A stretch of 64,000 nucleotides of DNA. Origin: PALSA-505 sp963702235. GTDB lineage: Bacteria; Actinomycetota; Actinomycetes; Streptosporangiales; Streptosporangiaceae. This document shows, piece after piece, positions 1 through 8,651 of this stretch. The DNA is taken from assembly GCA_963702235.1 (NCBI GenBank), contig CAVPBZ010000013.1:372001-436000 (forward strand), given 5' to 3'. The position numbers and the translations under genes were made by a program. The notes under the pieces were generated by a model, which was given only the letters and a program-made list of their open reading frames with translations, was not told the DNA's origin and searched no databases. Within the stretch, counting starts at the first letter, position 1. Every line of letters begins with the position of its first letter.

Positions 1-216
1 GCCAGACAATGGCGCCGGCCAATCCAGTTAATTTCAGAAGTTGCAATGTTGACGGCGTCCGCGCCCCGTCGCAAGATAAACATAAGCGGCATTCCTAACG
101 CACAATCCGAAGCAATCCGCTTTTAGTTAACACCTGCCCGTTCGGGAAAAAGATTTAATGCGCTTACGAACGAGCTGGACAGCGGAAAACCGTAACCCGA
201 GGATAGGAGACCAACC

Positions 217-1201
217 ATGACCGCGACTGCGGACATCGAGCAGGCCACGACGGCCACGATCACGGTGCGGCCGGTGGCCGGGCGTATCGGCGCGGACATC
301 TCCGGGGTCGATATCTCCCAGCCGCTGACGGCCGACGAGGTGGCGGCGATCCAGGACGCGCTGTTCCGGTACAAGGTGATCTTCTTCAGGGATCAGCCGC
401 TGGACCATGCGTCACAGGTCGCGTTCGGCCGGCAGTTCGGCGAGCTGACCTATGCTCACCCGCACGACGACGCCCCGCCCGAGAGCTACCCGGAGATCTT
501 CACCGTCGACCCGGTGCTCTACGAGAAGCGCTACGGCGAGGACTTCAGGAAGGAGTACCGGCGCAGGCAGTACAGCTACTTCTCCGGCTGGCACACCGAC
601 GTGACCGCCGCGGTGAACCCGCCGCGGCTCGATCCTGCGCGCCGAGGTGGCACCCGAGATCGGCGGTGACACCCAGTGGACCAACCTGGTCGCGGCCTAC
701 GAGGGGCTGTCCGGACCGGTACAGAGGTTCGCGGAGACGCTGCGGGCCGAGCACCGCTACGGCGGCGGGTATGCGCCGCCCAAGTCCGGCGGCAAGTACC
801 AGCAGCGGATCAACGACAACCTGCTGGTGGCCGTCCACCCGGTGGTGCGGGTGCACCCGGTGACCAGGGAGAAGGGGCTTTTCGTCAACCCGGGCTTCAC
901 CAGCCACATCGTGGACGTGTCGGCGCAGGAGAGCAAGGCGATCCTGGACCTGCTGTACGGGGAGCTCACCAAGCCGGAGTACACCGTGCGGTTCCGCTGG
1001 GAGCCCGGCAGCGTGGCGTTCTGGGACAACCGCGCCACCGCGCACCTGGCCCCGAGCGACATCGACCACCTCGACCTGCGGCGGACCCTGCACCGGGTCA
1101 CCCTGGTCGGCGACGTGCCGGTCGGCCCGGACGGCCGGGAGTCCGAGCTGGTCGCCGGCCAGCCGTTCACCGCCAAGCACACCGTCGTGGTCGCCGACTG
1201 A
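217..1201 (+). pseudogene. TauD/TfdA-family dioxygenase, frameshifted
   Basis: Fe(II)/2-oxoglutarate-dependent dioxygenase of the TauD/TfdA family, which typically releases sulfite or oxidises carboxylate side chains. The first part (to about 625) contains the metal-binding H-x-D in GWHTDVT; the second part, in another frame from about 625, contains WDNRATAH (distal metal His region) and the 2-oxoglutarate-binding RRTLHRVT motif. The two parts read as one protein of about 328 residues if the frame is corrected near position 622-632, where NPP is followed by an out-of-frame SILRAEVAPE. The ATG at 217 follows GGATAGGAG. The stop overlaps the start of the next gene (TGATG), so the two form an operon. 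Whether the shift is real decay or a sequence error is not decidable here, but the neighbour is also broken. Confidence 0.8.
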
Positions 1202-2339
1202 TGCATTTCAACCTGTTCATCATCGACACCGGCCACCACGAGGCCTCCTGGCGGCTGCCCGGCAGCGACCCGCTGGCGAACACCGATGTCGAGTACTACG
1301 AGCGGCTGGCCAGGACCGCCGAGGCGGCGAAGTTCGACTCGGTGTTCCTGGCCGACAGCCCGGTGCTGTGGAACGACCCGGGCCGGCGGCCCAGCGGACG
1401 GCTCGAGCCGGTCACGCTGCTGACCGCGCTGGTCCGGGCCACGCAGCGGATCGGGCTGATCGCCACCGCCTCGACCAGCTACAACGACCCGTACAACCTG
1501 GCCCGCCGGTTCGCGTCGCTGGACCACATCAGCGGCGGCCGGGCGGGCTGGAACATCGTCACCACGGCCGGTGACGATCCGGCCCGTAACTTCGGGCTGG
1601 ACGCCCAGCCGGCGCACGCGGAGCGCTACCAGCGGCGGCGGAGTTCATCGAGGTGTCCCGCAAGCTGTGGGACAGCTGGGAGGACGACGCGGTCGTCGCC
1701 GACAAGTCGCGTGGCGTGCACGCCGAGGCGGACCGGGTGCAGCGGGCGGCCGCGGCCGGCCGGCACCCGGACGACATCAAGATCCTGCCCGGCATCGTCC
1801 CGGTGCTCGGCTCGGCCGCGGCCGAAGCCGTTGAGCTTGAGGCCGAGCTGGACCGGCTGATCGTGGCCGAGCAGGCGAGGGACATGCTGGCCAGCCTGCT
1901 GCGGGTGCAGCCCGACCGGCTCGCCCTGGATGCCCAGCTGCCCGCCGACCTGCCGGCCGAGGACGAGATCGAGGGGGCCAAGAGCCGGTACACGCTGATC
2001 GTGGAGCTGGCCAGGCGGGAGCGGCTGACCGTGCGCCAGCTGATCGGCCGCCTGGGCGGCGGCCGCGGGCACCGCACGTTCGCCGGCACGCCCGAGCAGG
2101 TGGCCGGGTCGATCGAGGACTGGTGCACGCACGGCGCGGCGGACGGGTTCAACATCATGCCCGCGGTGCTGCCGTCCGGGCTGGAGCTGTTCGCCGCGCA
2201 CGTGGTGCCGATCCTGCAGCGGCGTGGCCTGTTCCGCACCGAGTACGAGGGCCCGACGCTCCGGGAGCACCACGGGCTGGCCCGGCCGCGCAGCCGGTAC
2301 GCCCCCGGCCGGAAGCAGGTGATGGCCGGCGCGGGATAA
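1201..2339 (+). pseudogene. NtaA/SnaA-type flavin-dependent monooxygenase, frameshifted and internally deleted
   Basis: Class of bacterial luciferase-like, FMNH2-dependent monooxygenases that act on sulfonates, nitrilotriacetate or dibenzothiophene sulfone. The N-terminal half (MHFNLFIID, then FDSVFLADS, and SGGRAGWNIVTT) matches the family. At about 1630 one base is missing, so the expected AERYQRAAEFIEVSRKLWDSW continues in another frame. After VVADKSRGV the usual roughly 60-residue middle segment is absent and the protein resumes at about HAEADRVQRAAAAGR, then continues to the normal C-terminus (HRTFAGTPEQVAGSIEDW). The gene is therefore doubly damaged. It is coupled to the preceding dioxygenase gene; together they look like a dead sulfur- or xenobiotic-scavenging operon. 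Confidence 0.8.
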
Positions 2340-2434
2340 ACGCCGGGGCCTGGCAACCGGGCACCGTTAACGAGCGTCAGCGACGAGGCACGGGACGCGC
2401 GTGCGGGCCAGGCGTGGGATTAGCGTTATTCGTA

Positions 2435-2452
2435 GTTACGTATTAACGTAAC
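2435..2452. promoter_or_regulatory. palindrome at the ArsR-family gene start
   Basis: GTTACGT-ATTA-ACGTAAC, a perfect 7-bp inverted repeat, ends three bases before the GTG start of the ArsR-like gene. No Shine-Dalgarno sequence fits between, so the transcript may be leaderless and this palindrome a promoter-overlapping autoregulatory operator (inference). Confidence 0.45.
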
Positions 2453-2455
2453 CCC

Positions 2456-3034
2456 GTGGCTGATACTGACCGCGACCTCGGGTCGCGCGTGCAGGCGCTG
2501 GAACAGCGCCTCGAGCAGCTGGAGCAGCATAACGCCCCCGCACCCGGGGACGGGCGCTGCCCCGGTCCGCCGGACGACCGGTTCTGGGCGCTGGATACGC
2601 TGCGCCAGCGGGCCGGCCTGCCGTTCGAGGAGGGCGGCGTGGCCGGGAGCCTGGTATTCGCCGGAGTCGCGAACGCCCCGGGCGTGGGCACCGCCATGTG
2701 GCAGGAGGAACACCCGCTGCCCGGGATGCTCGCGGCCGGGTGGGCGGATGCGGCGGCCGTGCTGACCGCGCTGGGACACACGGTGCGGCTCGAGCTGCTC
2801 CGCCGCCTGCTGGCGGGCGCGCACACCACCCAGGAACTGTCCGAGATCCCTGACCTCGGCACCAGCGGGCAGCTGTATCACCACCTGCGCGAGCTCCAGG
2901 CCGCCGGGCTTGTCGTGCAGCGGCGGCGCAACGACTACGCAGTGGCCACCGACCGGGTCATCCTCTGCCTGGTGCTGGTGGCGGCCGCGAAGAGCTGCGC
3001 GCGTCTCGGCCCGGCCGCGGAGACGGGCTCGTGA
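2456..3034 (+). CDS. ArsR-type winged-helix regulator with N-terminal coiled coil
   Basis: A 192-residue DNA-binding protein. Residues 5-25 are heptad-like (VQALEQRLEQLEQ), a short coiled coil. Residues about 100-160 form an ArsR-type winged helix: LTALGHTVRLELLRRLL, TTQELSEI, QLYHHLRELQAAGLV. There are no obvious metal-binding Cys pairs in that domain, so a metal sensor role is not supported. GTG at 2456 is the only start before the coiled coil. It overlaps the next gene, a DedA-type membrane protein, by 4 bp (GTGA), so both are probably cotranscribed and the regulator may control it. A perfect palindrome directly upstream suggests autoregulation. Confidence 0.8.
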   Translation: MADTDRDLGSRVQALEQRLEQLEQHNAPAPGDGRCPGPPDDRFWALDTLRQRAGLPFEEGGVAGSLVFAGVANAPGVGTAMWQEEHPLPGMLAAGWADAAAVLTALGHTVRLELLRRLLAGAHTTQELSEIPDLGTSGQLYHHLRELQAAGLVVQRRRNDYAVATDRVILCLVLVAAAKSCARLGPAAETGS

Positions 3035-3876
3035 CCGCCCCGGAGCCCGCGGCCAGCCCGGCGGAGACGGCCAGCCCGGCGGAGACGGCCAGCCCGGCGG
3101 AGACCGAGGGCCCGGGGGCGGCGGCCGCGGAATCCCCTGAGGCCAGCCCCGGACAGAGCCGGGAGAGCCGGCCGAACGACCCGCAGCTGCCGTGGGCGGG
3201 CCGGCCGCGGAAGGTGGACATCGCCTGCTGGGCGGGCATCATGCTGAGCGGCCTGTACTACCTGCTGCTGCTGCCGTTCCGGGCGGCGCTCGTCGGCACC
3301 CACCCGCTGGTGCTGGTGCTGCTGAACGGGTCCACCGAGGCCATCGTGTCGGCCGCGGCGTTCGCCCGGGTCGGGCACGGGACGCTGGTGCTGGTGCTGC
3401 TGGCCGCCATCCCGGGGCTGATGAAGTTCGACGCGTTCTACTGGTGGGCGGGCCGGCTGTGGGGCGAGCGCATCATCGTGCAGATGTCGGGCCGCCGCAA
3501 CCGCGGGCCACGGTACATGGAGCGGGTCCAGCGGTGGGGGCGCAAGTTCATGTGGCCGGCGGTCGTGCTGTGCCCGTTCCTGCCGATCCCCAACGCGATC
3601 GTCTACGTCATCGCCGGCTGGGCCGGGATGCGCCTGGTCACCTTCATCATCCTGGACGTGATCGGCAGCCTGCTGTGGGCAGGCATGCTGGCGGGGCTCG
3701 GCTATGCGCTCGGCCACCACGCGGTGGTCGTGGCCCAGACCGTCTCGCACTACGGGCTGTGGTTCACCCTGGTCATCGTCGCCCTGATCATCGTCAGCCA
3801 GGTGCGCCAGGGCCGGGCACGGATCGCCGCCGCCGGGCAGCCGGCCCCTGACCATGGCGATGAGGGCGGCCGCTGA
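3031..3876 (+). CDS. DedA/VTT-domain membrane protein
   Basis: A 281-residue membrane protein related to DedA/SNARE-associated (VTT) proteins, a family implicated in flipping or recycling membrane lipids. The first 60 residues are a Pro/Ala/Glu-rich tail with three SPAETA repeats, encoded by an 18-bp tandem repeat; five or six hydrophobic segments follow (for example YYLLLLPFRAALV, TLVLVLLAAIPGL, WPAVVLCPFLPIPNAIVYV, FTLVIVALIIV). The segment KFMWPAVVLCPFLPIPNAIVYVIAG resembles the re-entrant VTT motif. The GTG start overlaps the upstream ArsR-type gene by 4 bp, indicating translational coupling. Substrate unknown. Confidence 0.75.
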   Translation: MTAPEPAASPAETASPAETASPAETEGPGAAAAESPEASPGQSRESRPNDPQLPWAGRPRKVDIACWAGIMLSGLYYLLLLPFRAALVGTHPLVLVLLNGSTEAIVSAAAFARVGHGTLVLVLLAAIPGLMKFDAFYWWAGRLWGERIIVQMSGRRNRGPRYMERVQRWGRKFMWPAVVLCPFLPIPNAIVYVIAGWAGMRLVTFIILDVIGSLLWAGMLAGLGYALGHHAVVVAQTVSHYGLWFTLVIVALIIVSQVRQGRARIAAAGQPAPDHGDEGGR

Positions 3877-3891
3877 TCCCGGCGAGCCGGA

Positions 3892-3954
3892 CCAGCCGGG
3901 GCGAGCAGGGCCAGCCCGGCTAGCAGGACCAGCCCGGCTAGCAGGACCAGCCCG
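3892..3954. repeat. 18-bp tandem repeat between convergent genes
   Basis: CCAGCCCGGCTAGCAGGA occurs twice perfectly (3911-3928, 3929-3946), flanked by degenerate partial copies. The repeats overlap the last codons and stop of the convergent hydrolase gene (each unit carries the CTAG that encodes its stop). Confidence 0.8.
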
Positions 3955-5059
3955 ACCACTTGGACGAGGTCGGGTGCACGGCCGCGTTCGCCCGGATCAC
4001 CGCGATGACCGCAGGGCCTGCCCCGGGGTTGACGTCATAGTTTGTCGGCCCGACCAGGCAGGAGTCGTTCCAGAAGATGCTGGCCTGGGTCCGCCCGTTA
4101 CTCTGCTGCTGGTAGTTCCAGGAGTAGAAATCGGCCCGGTCTACCTGCAGGCCGTTAAAGGTCTGCCCGGACCAGGTACCGTCACCCTGGGACTGGGGCA
4201 TCCCGAATTCCTCGTTGATGAGGGCCTTGCCGTGCGTGGAGGTCCAGCCGTAGATGGTCGGGAGATAATTCTCGTCATCCAGGTCGTAGACCTTGTACGC
4301 GAAGATATTCGCGTGCGGCACGCTGGCTACCCTCTGCCACCAGCCCGGGTAGCCGTACATCGTGTGCGTCAGGCCGCCCGGCGTCAGGGCACGAGCGGGA
4401 TCGTATTTGTGATACTCGCCCAGCAGTGTCGTATAGAAAGCCTGGAGCGTCGTGACTTGCGTCGCCGTGGTCGGGTAAGCCGGCTCGCCGTAGAAGGAGA
4501 CCCAGGCGATCGACTGCCAGCCGGCGTAGTGCTTGGCCACCGCGTCGATCATCGGCAGCCAGTTAGCGGTGTCCAGCACGTTCTTGCCCTGGCTGCTGAG
4601 CACGTGCGCCATGAACGACAGATCCAGTTCAATGAACGTGCCCTGCTGGGCGGACTGGCAGACGAGATGGTCCATATTCGCCCAGACTGTGCGATCGTCC
4701 CACTTCTGGCCTGTCGTGAAGTTGTCGAACTGGTCAGTCGGCCGCACCAGGTTGGCCCCCAGATACGCCTCGTTCGCCAGCGTCTTGTCGATATAGGTGG
4801 TGAACCCGGACTGACGCCAGGCTGGGGTTCCGCCGTCGTCAGCGGGATAGAAGGTATACCCGGTGAATTTGATCGGCCGGTTGTTGTACGACAACGTGCC
4901 CGTTGCGCGCACGTGTACATGAGCGCTCAGCTTGGTGACGCCGGGGCAGTTCAGCGGGGAGTATACGCTGCTGGTCAACCCCTGCGCGCTGGCGGTGGCG
5001 GGCGAGACGCCCAGGATCACCAGCGCCAGGGCGGCGGCTATCCGGCGGCAGTTCTTCAG
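3938..5059 (-). CDS. secreted GH5-like glycoside hydrolase (mannanase-like), 5' end uncertain
   Basis: About 373 residues of a secreted (beta/alpha)8-type hydrolase resembling GH5 mannanase/cellulase. A signal peptide is visible (RRIAAALALVILGVSPATASA, cleavage after ASA). Candidate catalytic acid/base is Glu in VSFYGEPAYP and the nucleophile Glu in ALINEEFGM, at the usual spacing of GH5. Six Cys could form disulfides. No ATG or GTG lies just before the signal peptide: the nearest codon is CTG at 5059, and the open frame upstream to 5239 (GTG) reads through DNA that on the other strand looks like a broken DUF3631 ATPase. The native start may therefore have been cut off by that rearrangement. 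Confidence 0.65.
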   Translation of the reverse strand: MKNCRRIAAALALVILGVSPATASAQGLTSSVYSPLNCPGVTKLSAHVHVRATGTLSYNNRPIKFTGYTFYPADDGGTPAWRQSGFTTYIDKTLANEAYLGANLVRPTDQFDNFTTGQKWDDRTVWANMDHLVCQSAQQGTFIELDLSFMAHVLSSQGKNVLDTANWLPMIDAVAKHYAGWQSIAWVSFYGEPAYPTTATQVTTLQAFYTTLLGEYHKYDPARALTPGGLTHTMYGYPGWWQRVASVPHANIFAYKVYDLDDENYLPTIYGWTSTHGKALINEEFGMPQSQGDGTWSGQTFNGLQVDRADFYSWNYQQQSNGRTQASIFWNDSCLVGPTNYDVNPGAGPAVIAVIRANAAVHPTSSKWSGWSC

Positions 5060-5062
5060 TAA

Positions 5063-5430
5063 TCTCGCGGGCGGCCTGGCTCCGGGAAAATCCGCGCGCT
5101 GGAGATCCTGACGCTGCTCATGCCGTGGCCGATGCACGCCGTCCGCCCCCTGTCCCGCTTCGTCGCTGGCCCTGCCGCCCGGCGCACAATCTTGCTCGAT
5201 GAGATCCACACCATCTTGGGCCTCAACGCCGGAGAACACAAGGAACGGCGGCCGGGCGTCGGCGGTTCAGCCCCGGCATCCCGCCGGCTTCTGCCTCGGC
5301 GTGGCATATGTCCTGGTCAAGGCGGCGAAGTCTGGAAACCACGGCATCGTAACCCTCGGTCCCCTGGCGGCCGGACAGGTTCTCCGCCGGGCCAGGCCTG
5401 CCCTAGCAGACAACGGCGAAGGTGACGACT
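5063..5430 (+). pseudogene. relic of a DUF3631-type mobile-element ATPase
   Basis: Reading in frame from about 5072, the strand encodes RPGSGKIRALEIL (Walker A-like), then MPWPMHAVRPLSRF and ARRTILLDEIHTILGLNAGE (Walker B-like DEIHT), the order found in DUF3631 proteins of actinobacterial plasmids and integrative elements (from memory of the family). Downstream, similarity continues weakly in another frame (LGVAYVLVKAAKSGN). No start and no full domain remain. It abuts the truncated hydrolase 5' end. Confidence 0.45.
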
Positions 5431-6431
5431 TCCTTGAATGAGAATGAAGTTCCTGCGCCCCGGACCCCAGTGATAACGAGATTCTTGGCGGCGCCAGCTC
5501 TGCAAGCATAAGCGGGCGCGGTCACCGTAGATACCCCTTGGGCATTCGCGGGTTCGGCCACCGGCGGATGGCTGGCAAACCGGATCGTCCCCGAACTGTT
5601 CGCGTCCAGGTTGGTAGCAATGACTTCGAAGGTGTCAGTGCCGGTACCGGTTCCATTCTGATACAGGCAGTAGGACGCCTCATTGTAAATGTCGGTGGCG
5701 GCGGACACTCCGGCCGCGCCCATGACTAGGTTGCGATAGATACCCGGCTCTGAGTTCGCTGTGTACTGGAGCTGGGCGGAGCCGCTGCTATCAGTCGTGC
5801 CCGACGCTACTTGCTGGCCGTCGTCGCTGAGCGTCACCGCCGTCGCGGCGGGAAAGCCCGTTCCATCGACGGTTACGACGTCGCTGAACCCGCTGCATCC
5901 GGGGGTGTCACCTTCCACGTACGTCGTGGTGGTCACAGCCGATGGCGTGTGCGCCGCTGCGAAATGGCCGACCACCTTGACGGCCTTAGTGACCTTCCGA
6001 TGACAGATTGGCCCGGGAGTCGTGCCGCACGCCGCCGTCCAGTCCTTGAAAGCCCCCGCGGTGAGCGGCTGAGCGACAAACAGGACCCCGTCGCCGGTGG
6101 GAACGTCAACCGCGCACGTCGCGGTGCCGGGCGAACTCGAACCCTCACAAGTAGCGAGCAGGTTCCCGCTGGTGAGATCCTGGACCTGAACATCACCGGG
6201 ATTGGCGAATGGGGACGAAACTTCCAATGTCACGACGCTGGTGCCGGTTGCGGCTGCCGCAGGGGTGATCCCCGTCGCGCCGAAGCTGTGCACTCCGACC
6301 GGATGGCCGGTGAACTGCAGGGTGGTGGTGCTGCTCGGGCCGATGGCGAACGCAGGACCGGCGAACAGGTCGACTGCAGCGGTCAGGGCGGCAGCCGAGA
6401 TGGCCAGGGTGACGGGCTTGCGCATCTTCAT
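5403..6431 (-). CDS. secreted Ig-like repeat protein of unknown function
   Basis: A 342-residue exported protein. The start ATG at 6431 is preceded by GTGAGGAA and gives a classic signal peptide (MKMRKPVTLAISAAALTAA to GPAFA). The mature part is Thr/Ser/Gly/Val-rich with Ig-like beta-strand patterns (VVTVDGTGFPAATAVTLSDDG) and eight or more Cys placed singly, suggesting disulfides. A longer open frame to 6500 adds residues that look non-coding. No catalytic motif is seen; an adhesion, matrix or inhibitor role is possible. It lies divergent to the TetR gene at 6723. Confidence 0.7.
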   Translation of the reverse strand: MKMRKPVTLAISAAALTAAVDLFAGPAFAIGPSSTTTLQFTGHPVGVHSFGATGITPAAAATGTSVVTLEVSSPFANPGDVQVQDLTSGNLLATCEGSSSPGTATCAVDVPTGDGVLFVAQPLTAGAFKDWTAACGTTPGPICHRKVTKAVKVVGHFAAAHTPSAVTTTTYVEGDTPGCSGFSDVVTVDGTGFPAATAVTLSDDGQQVASGTTDSSGSAQLQYTANSEPGIYRNLVMGAAGVSAATDIYNEASYCLYQNGTGTGTDTFEVIATNLDANSSGTIRFASHPPVAEPANAQGVSTVTAPAYACRAGAAKNLVITGVRGAGTSFSFKEVVTFAVVC

Positions 6432-6679
6432 GGGGTTCCTCACCGGTGATGGCGCGGCGAGATTGCCGGGCTCACGCTCACAGTCCCTGGCCAGCGTCAC
6501 ACCAGCGGCACACGGCCTCAGACCCGGCGGGCCACCCGACTAAGAAATCTAGCTCCCGCCCCGCACGGGCCAGCGCACGGGCGTCTCACTGGCAGTAATG
6601 CTCATCGGCCCGCTCCCGGATCGGGATCCCTCGGGCCTGTAGAGTCCTACTCTGTTCATAATACCCTTTCTTGAGTGAT

Positions 6680-6700
6680 ATTAGGTTAACTTGATCTAAT
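6680..6700. promoter_or_regulatory. AT-rich candidate operator upstream of TetR gene
   Basis: ATTAG and CTAAT form an imperfect inverted repeat around GTTAACTTGAT in the only AT-rich stretch of this intergenic region (6650-6715). It lies 23 bp before the TetR-family start, which fits promoter and autorepressor binding. The 11-mer ACTTGATCTAA inside it recurs at the GntR/MmgE promoter near 57.6 kb. Confidence 0.4.
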
Positions 6701-6722
6701 AAGGTGATACTCTGACCAAGTC

Positions 6723-7343
6723 ATGGCTGTCAAGAGGGAATATGACTCCAGCCGCCGGCGACGGCAGGCCGCCCAGACCCGCGCCGACATCCTCGCCGCG
6801 GCCCGGCGCCTGTTCACCGAGCGCGGCTATGCCGCCACCACCATCGAGGCGATCGCCGCCGACGCGGAGGTCTCCGAAGCCACCGTGTACGCCGGGTTCG
6901 GCTCCAAAGGGGGCATCCTGGTGGCATTCCAGCAACTGATGCAGGACAACGTCAACCTCGACGAGCGGGTCCGCGAGTTCCACGCCGCTGGCAACCCGGC
7001 CGAGCAGATCGCCATCGCCGTCGGCCTCAGCCTCAGCTTCCCGGCCCGGCACGGCGACATCCTCGCCGTCCTGCTGTCGGCGCGCGGCATGGACCCCGAC
7101 GTCAACGAGTTCCTGCGCCGCGGCCTCGTGCAAGAGCACCGCGGCGCCTGGAGCATGGTCGCGTCGGCACTAGCCAGCCAGAACGCACTGCGTCCGGGGC
7201 TGACCGAAAAGGAAGCGGGCGACCTGGCCGCCGCCCTGACCCGCATCGAGATCTACCGCATCCTGTCCAGCGAGCTCGGCTGGTCCCACGACCGGATCAC
7301 CGAAGAACTGACCACCGTCGTGCGCAGCGCCCTGGTGGGCTGA
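6723..7343 (+). CDS. TetR/AcrR-family regulator
   Basis: A 206-residue repressor-type protein. Residues 15-60 are the TetR helix-turn-helix (TRADILAAARRLFTERGYAATTIEAIAADAEVSEATVYAGFGSK, with the usual Y replaced by A-G-F in the recognition turn). The C-terminal ligand-binding region is all-helical with the family-typical alternation of Leu and Ala. The gene is followed after 38 bp by a GYD-domain gene with its own strong ribosome-binding site, so the two may be cotranscribed. Ligand unknown. Confidence 0.85.
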   Translation: MAVKREYDSSRRRRQAAQTRADILAAARRLFTERGYAATTIEAIAADAEVSEATVYAGFGSKGGILVAFQQLMQDNVNLDERVREFHAAGNPAEQIAIAVGLSLSFPARHGDILAVLLSARGMDPDVNEFLRRGLVQEHRGAWSMVASALASQNALRPGLTEKEAGDLAAALTRIEIYRILSSELGWSHDRITEELTTVVRSALVG

Positions 7344-7381
7344 CGCAGTCACACTCATTCCCCGGCGAGGAGGATTACCCG

Positions 7382-7705
7382 ATGGGCCTGTACATGTACG
7401 AGGTCGCCTACACCCCGCAGTCGCTGGCAGCCCAGATCAAGCAGCCGCAGGACAGGATCGAAGCAGCCCGGGCGTCGCTCGAGGCCATGGGGATCAAGAT
7501 CCTGGTGTGGGGCTACCCGCTGGGCGACTACGACGTGCTGATCGTCATCGAGGCACCAGACGACACCACCGCCGCCAGCGTCGCCCTGGCGGTCACCGCC
7601 GGCGGTGCCGTGAAATCATCCCGCACCACCCGGCTGCTGACCGGCCAGGAGCGGATCGAGTCCCTGCGCAAAGCGCAAGGTTCCCAGTACCAGCCAGCCC
7701 GGTAG
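7382..7705 (+). CDS. GYD-domain protein
   Basis: A 107-residue small protein of the GYD family (ferredoxin-like alpha/beta fold). Key features are the N-terminal YEVAYTPQSLAAQIKQPQDR, the central YPLGDYDVLIVIEAPDD and TTRLLTGQE near the end. The ATG follows GAGGAGGATTACCCG, a strong ribosome-binding site. Function of the family is not established; it sits directly behind a TetR regulator that may control it. Confidence 0.8.
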   Translation: MGLYMYEVAYTPQSLAAQIKQPQDRIEAARASLEAMGIKILVWGYPLGDYDVLIVIEAPDDTTAASVALAVTAGGAVKSSRTTRLLTGQERIESLRKAQGSQYQPAR

Positions 7706-7823
7706 TCACCCGACCCGTCAGGACCAGGTTGGCGCAACCGCCGCGGCACCCGAGTCGTGCAAGATCGTCCCCGGGCCGGCGGCCCGCCCGCGGCGGCGGG
7801 GCGGGAGGCGCTGTGTTCCCGGA

Positions 7824-8651
7824 TCAGGTTTTGCGCGCCACGCCGGCCCACAGGGCCGCCGGGCTGGCCGCCTCAGCCTCGCTGGCTGGCCGCCATTTCG
7901 ACGCCTGCACGATCCCCGGCTCTACCAGCTCCAGCCCGTCGAAGAACCTGGCCACCGCGAGGCGGTCGCGGAAGGTGACTTTCTCGGCCATCATCTGGTT
8001 CAGGCTGTCGGCCATCTTGGCCATCGACACGGCATCGATGTCCTTGGCCGGATGTGACAGTGCCAGGTAGCTGCCCGGCGGCATGGCGCCTAGCAGCGTC
8101 GCCACAATCTTGTACGGGTCGTCCTCATCGCCGAGGTGCTGCAGGATCGCCATCAGCATCACCGCGACCGGGCGGCCGAAATCCAGCAGCCGCGCCGCGC
8201 TGGCCAGGATCTGCTCTGGATCACGCAGATCAGCATCGATGTAATCGGTGGCGCCTCCCGGGCCGCTGGCCAGCAGCGCGCGGGCATGCGTGAGTACGAC
8301 CGGGTCATTATCCACATAGACGACCCGGGATTCCGGCACTACCGACTGGGCGACCTCATGGGTGTTGCTGGCCGAGGGAATACCCGTCCCGATATCCAGG
8401 AACTGGCGGATACCTGCTTCTCCCGCCAGGAAACGCACCGCCTGCGCCAGGAACGCCCGGTTAGCACGCGCGGACAACACGATGTTAGGGAAAGCCTTGA
8501 TCGCCTGCTCGCCCGCTGCCCGGTCAGCGGCGAAATGGTCCTTCCCGCCCAGCCAGTAGTTGTACACCCGCGCGACATGCGCCACGCTGGTGTCGAACGA
8601 TGCCGGCGTGCCATGGCCTGCGGTAACCCCATGGCTCCGTTCGTCTGCCAT
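7824..8651 (-). other. internal translation start for a stand-alone methyltransferase (275 aa)
   Basis: The ATG at 8651 is preceded by GGGAAGGCGGGTCA and begins exactly where the known methyltransferase family begins (MADERSHGVTAGHG, then DTSVAHVARVYNYWLGGKDH). This start gives the family's usual length. Confidence 0.65.

Noticed and set aside
3892..3954. CRISPR-like repeats
   Set aside because: Units are contiguous tandem repeats without spacers. The 7-bp repeats at 62.4 kb are likewise simple repeats.
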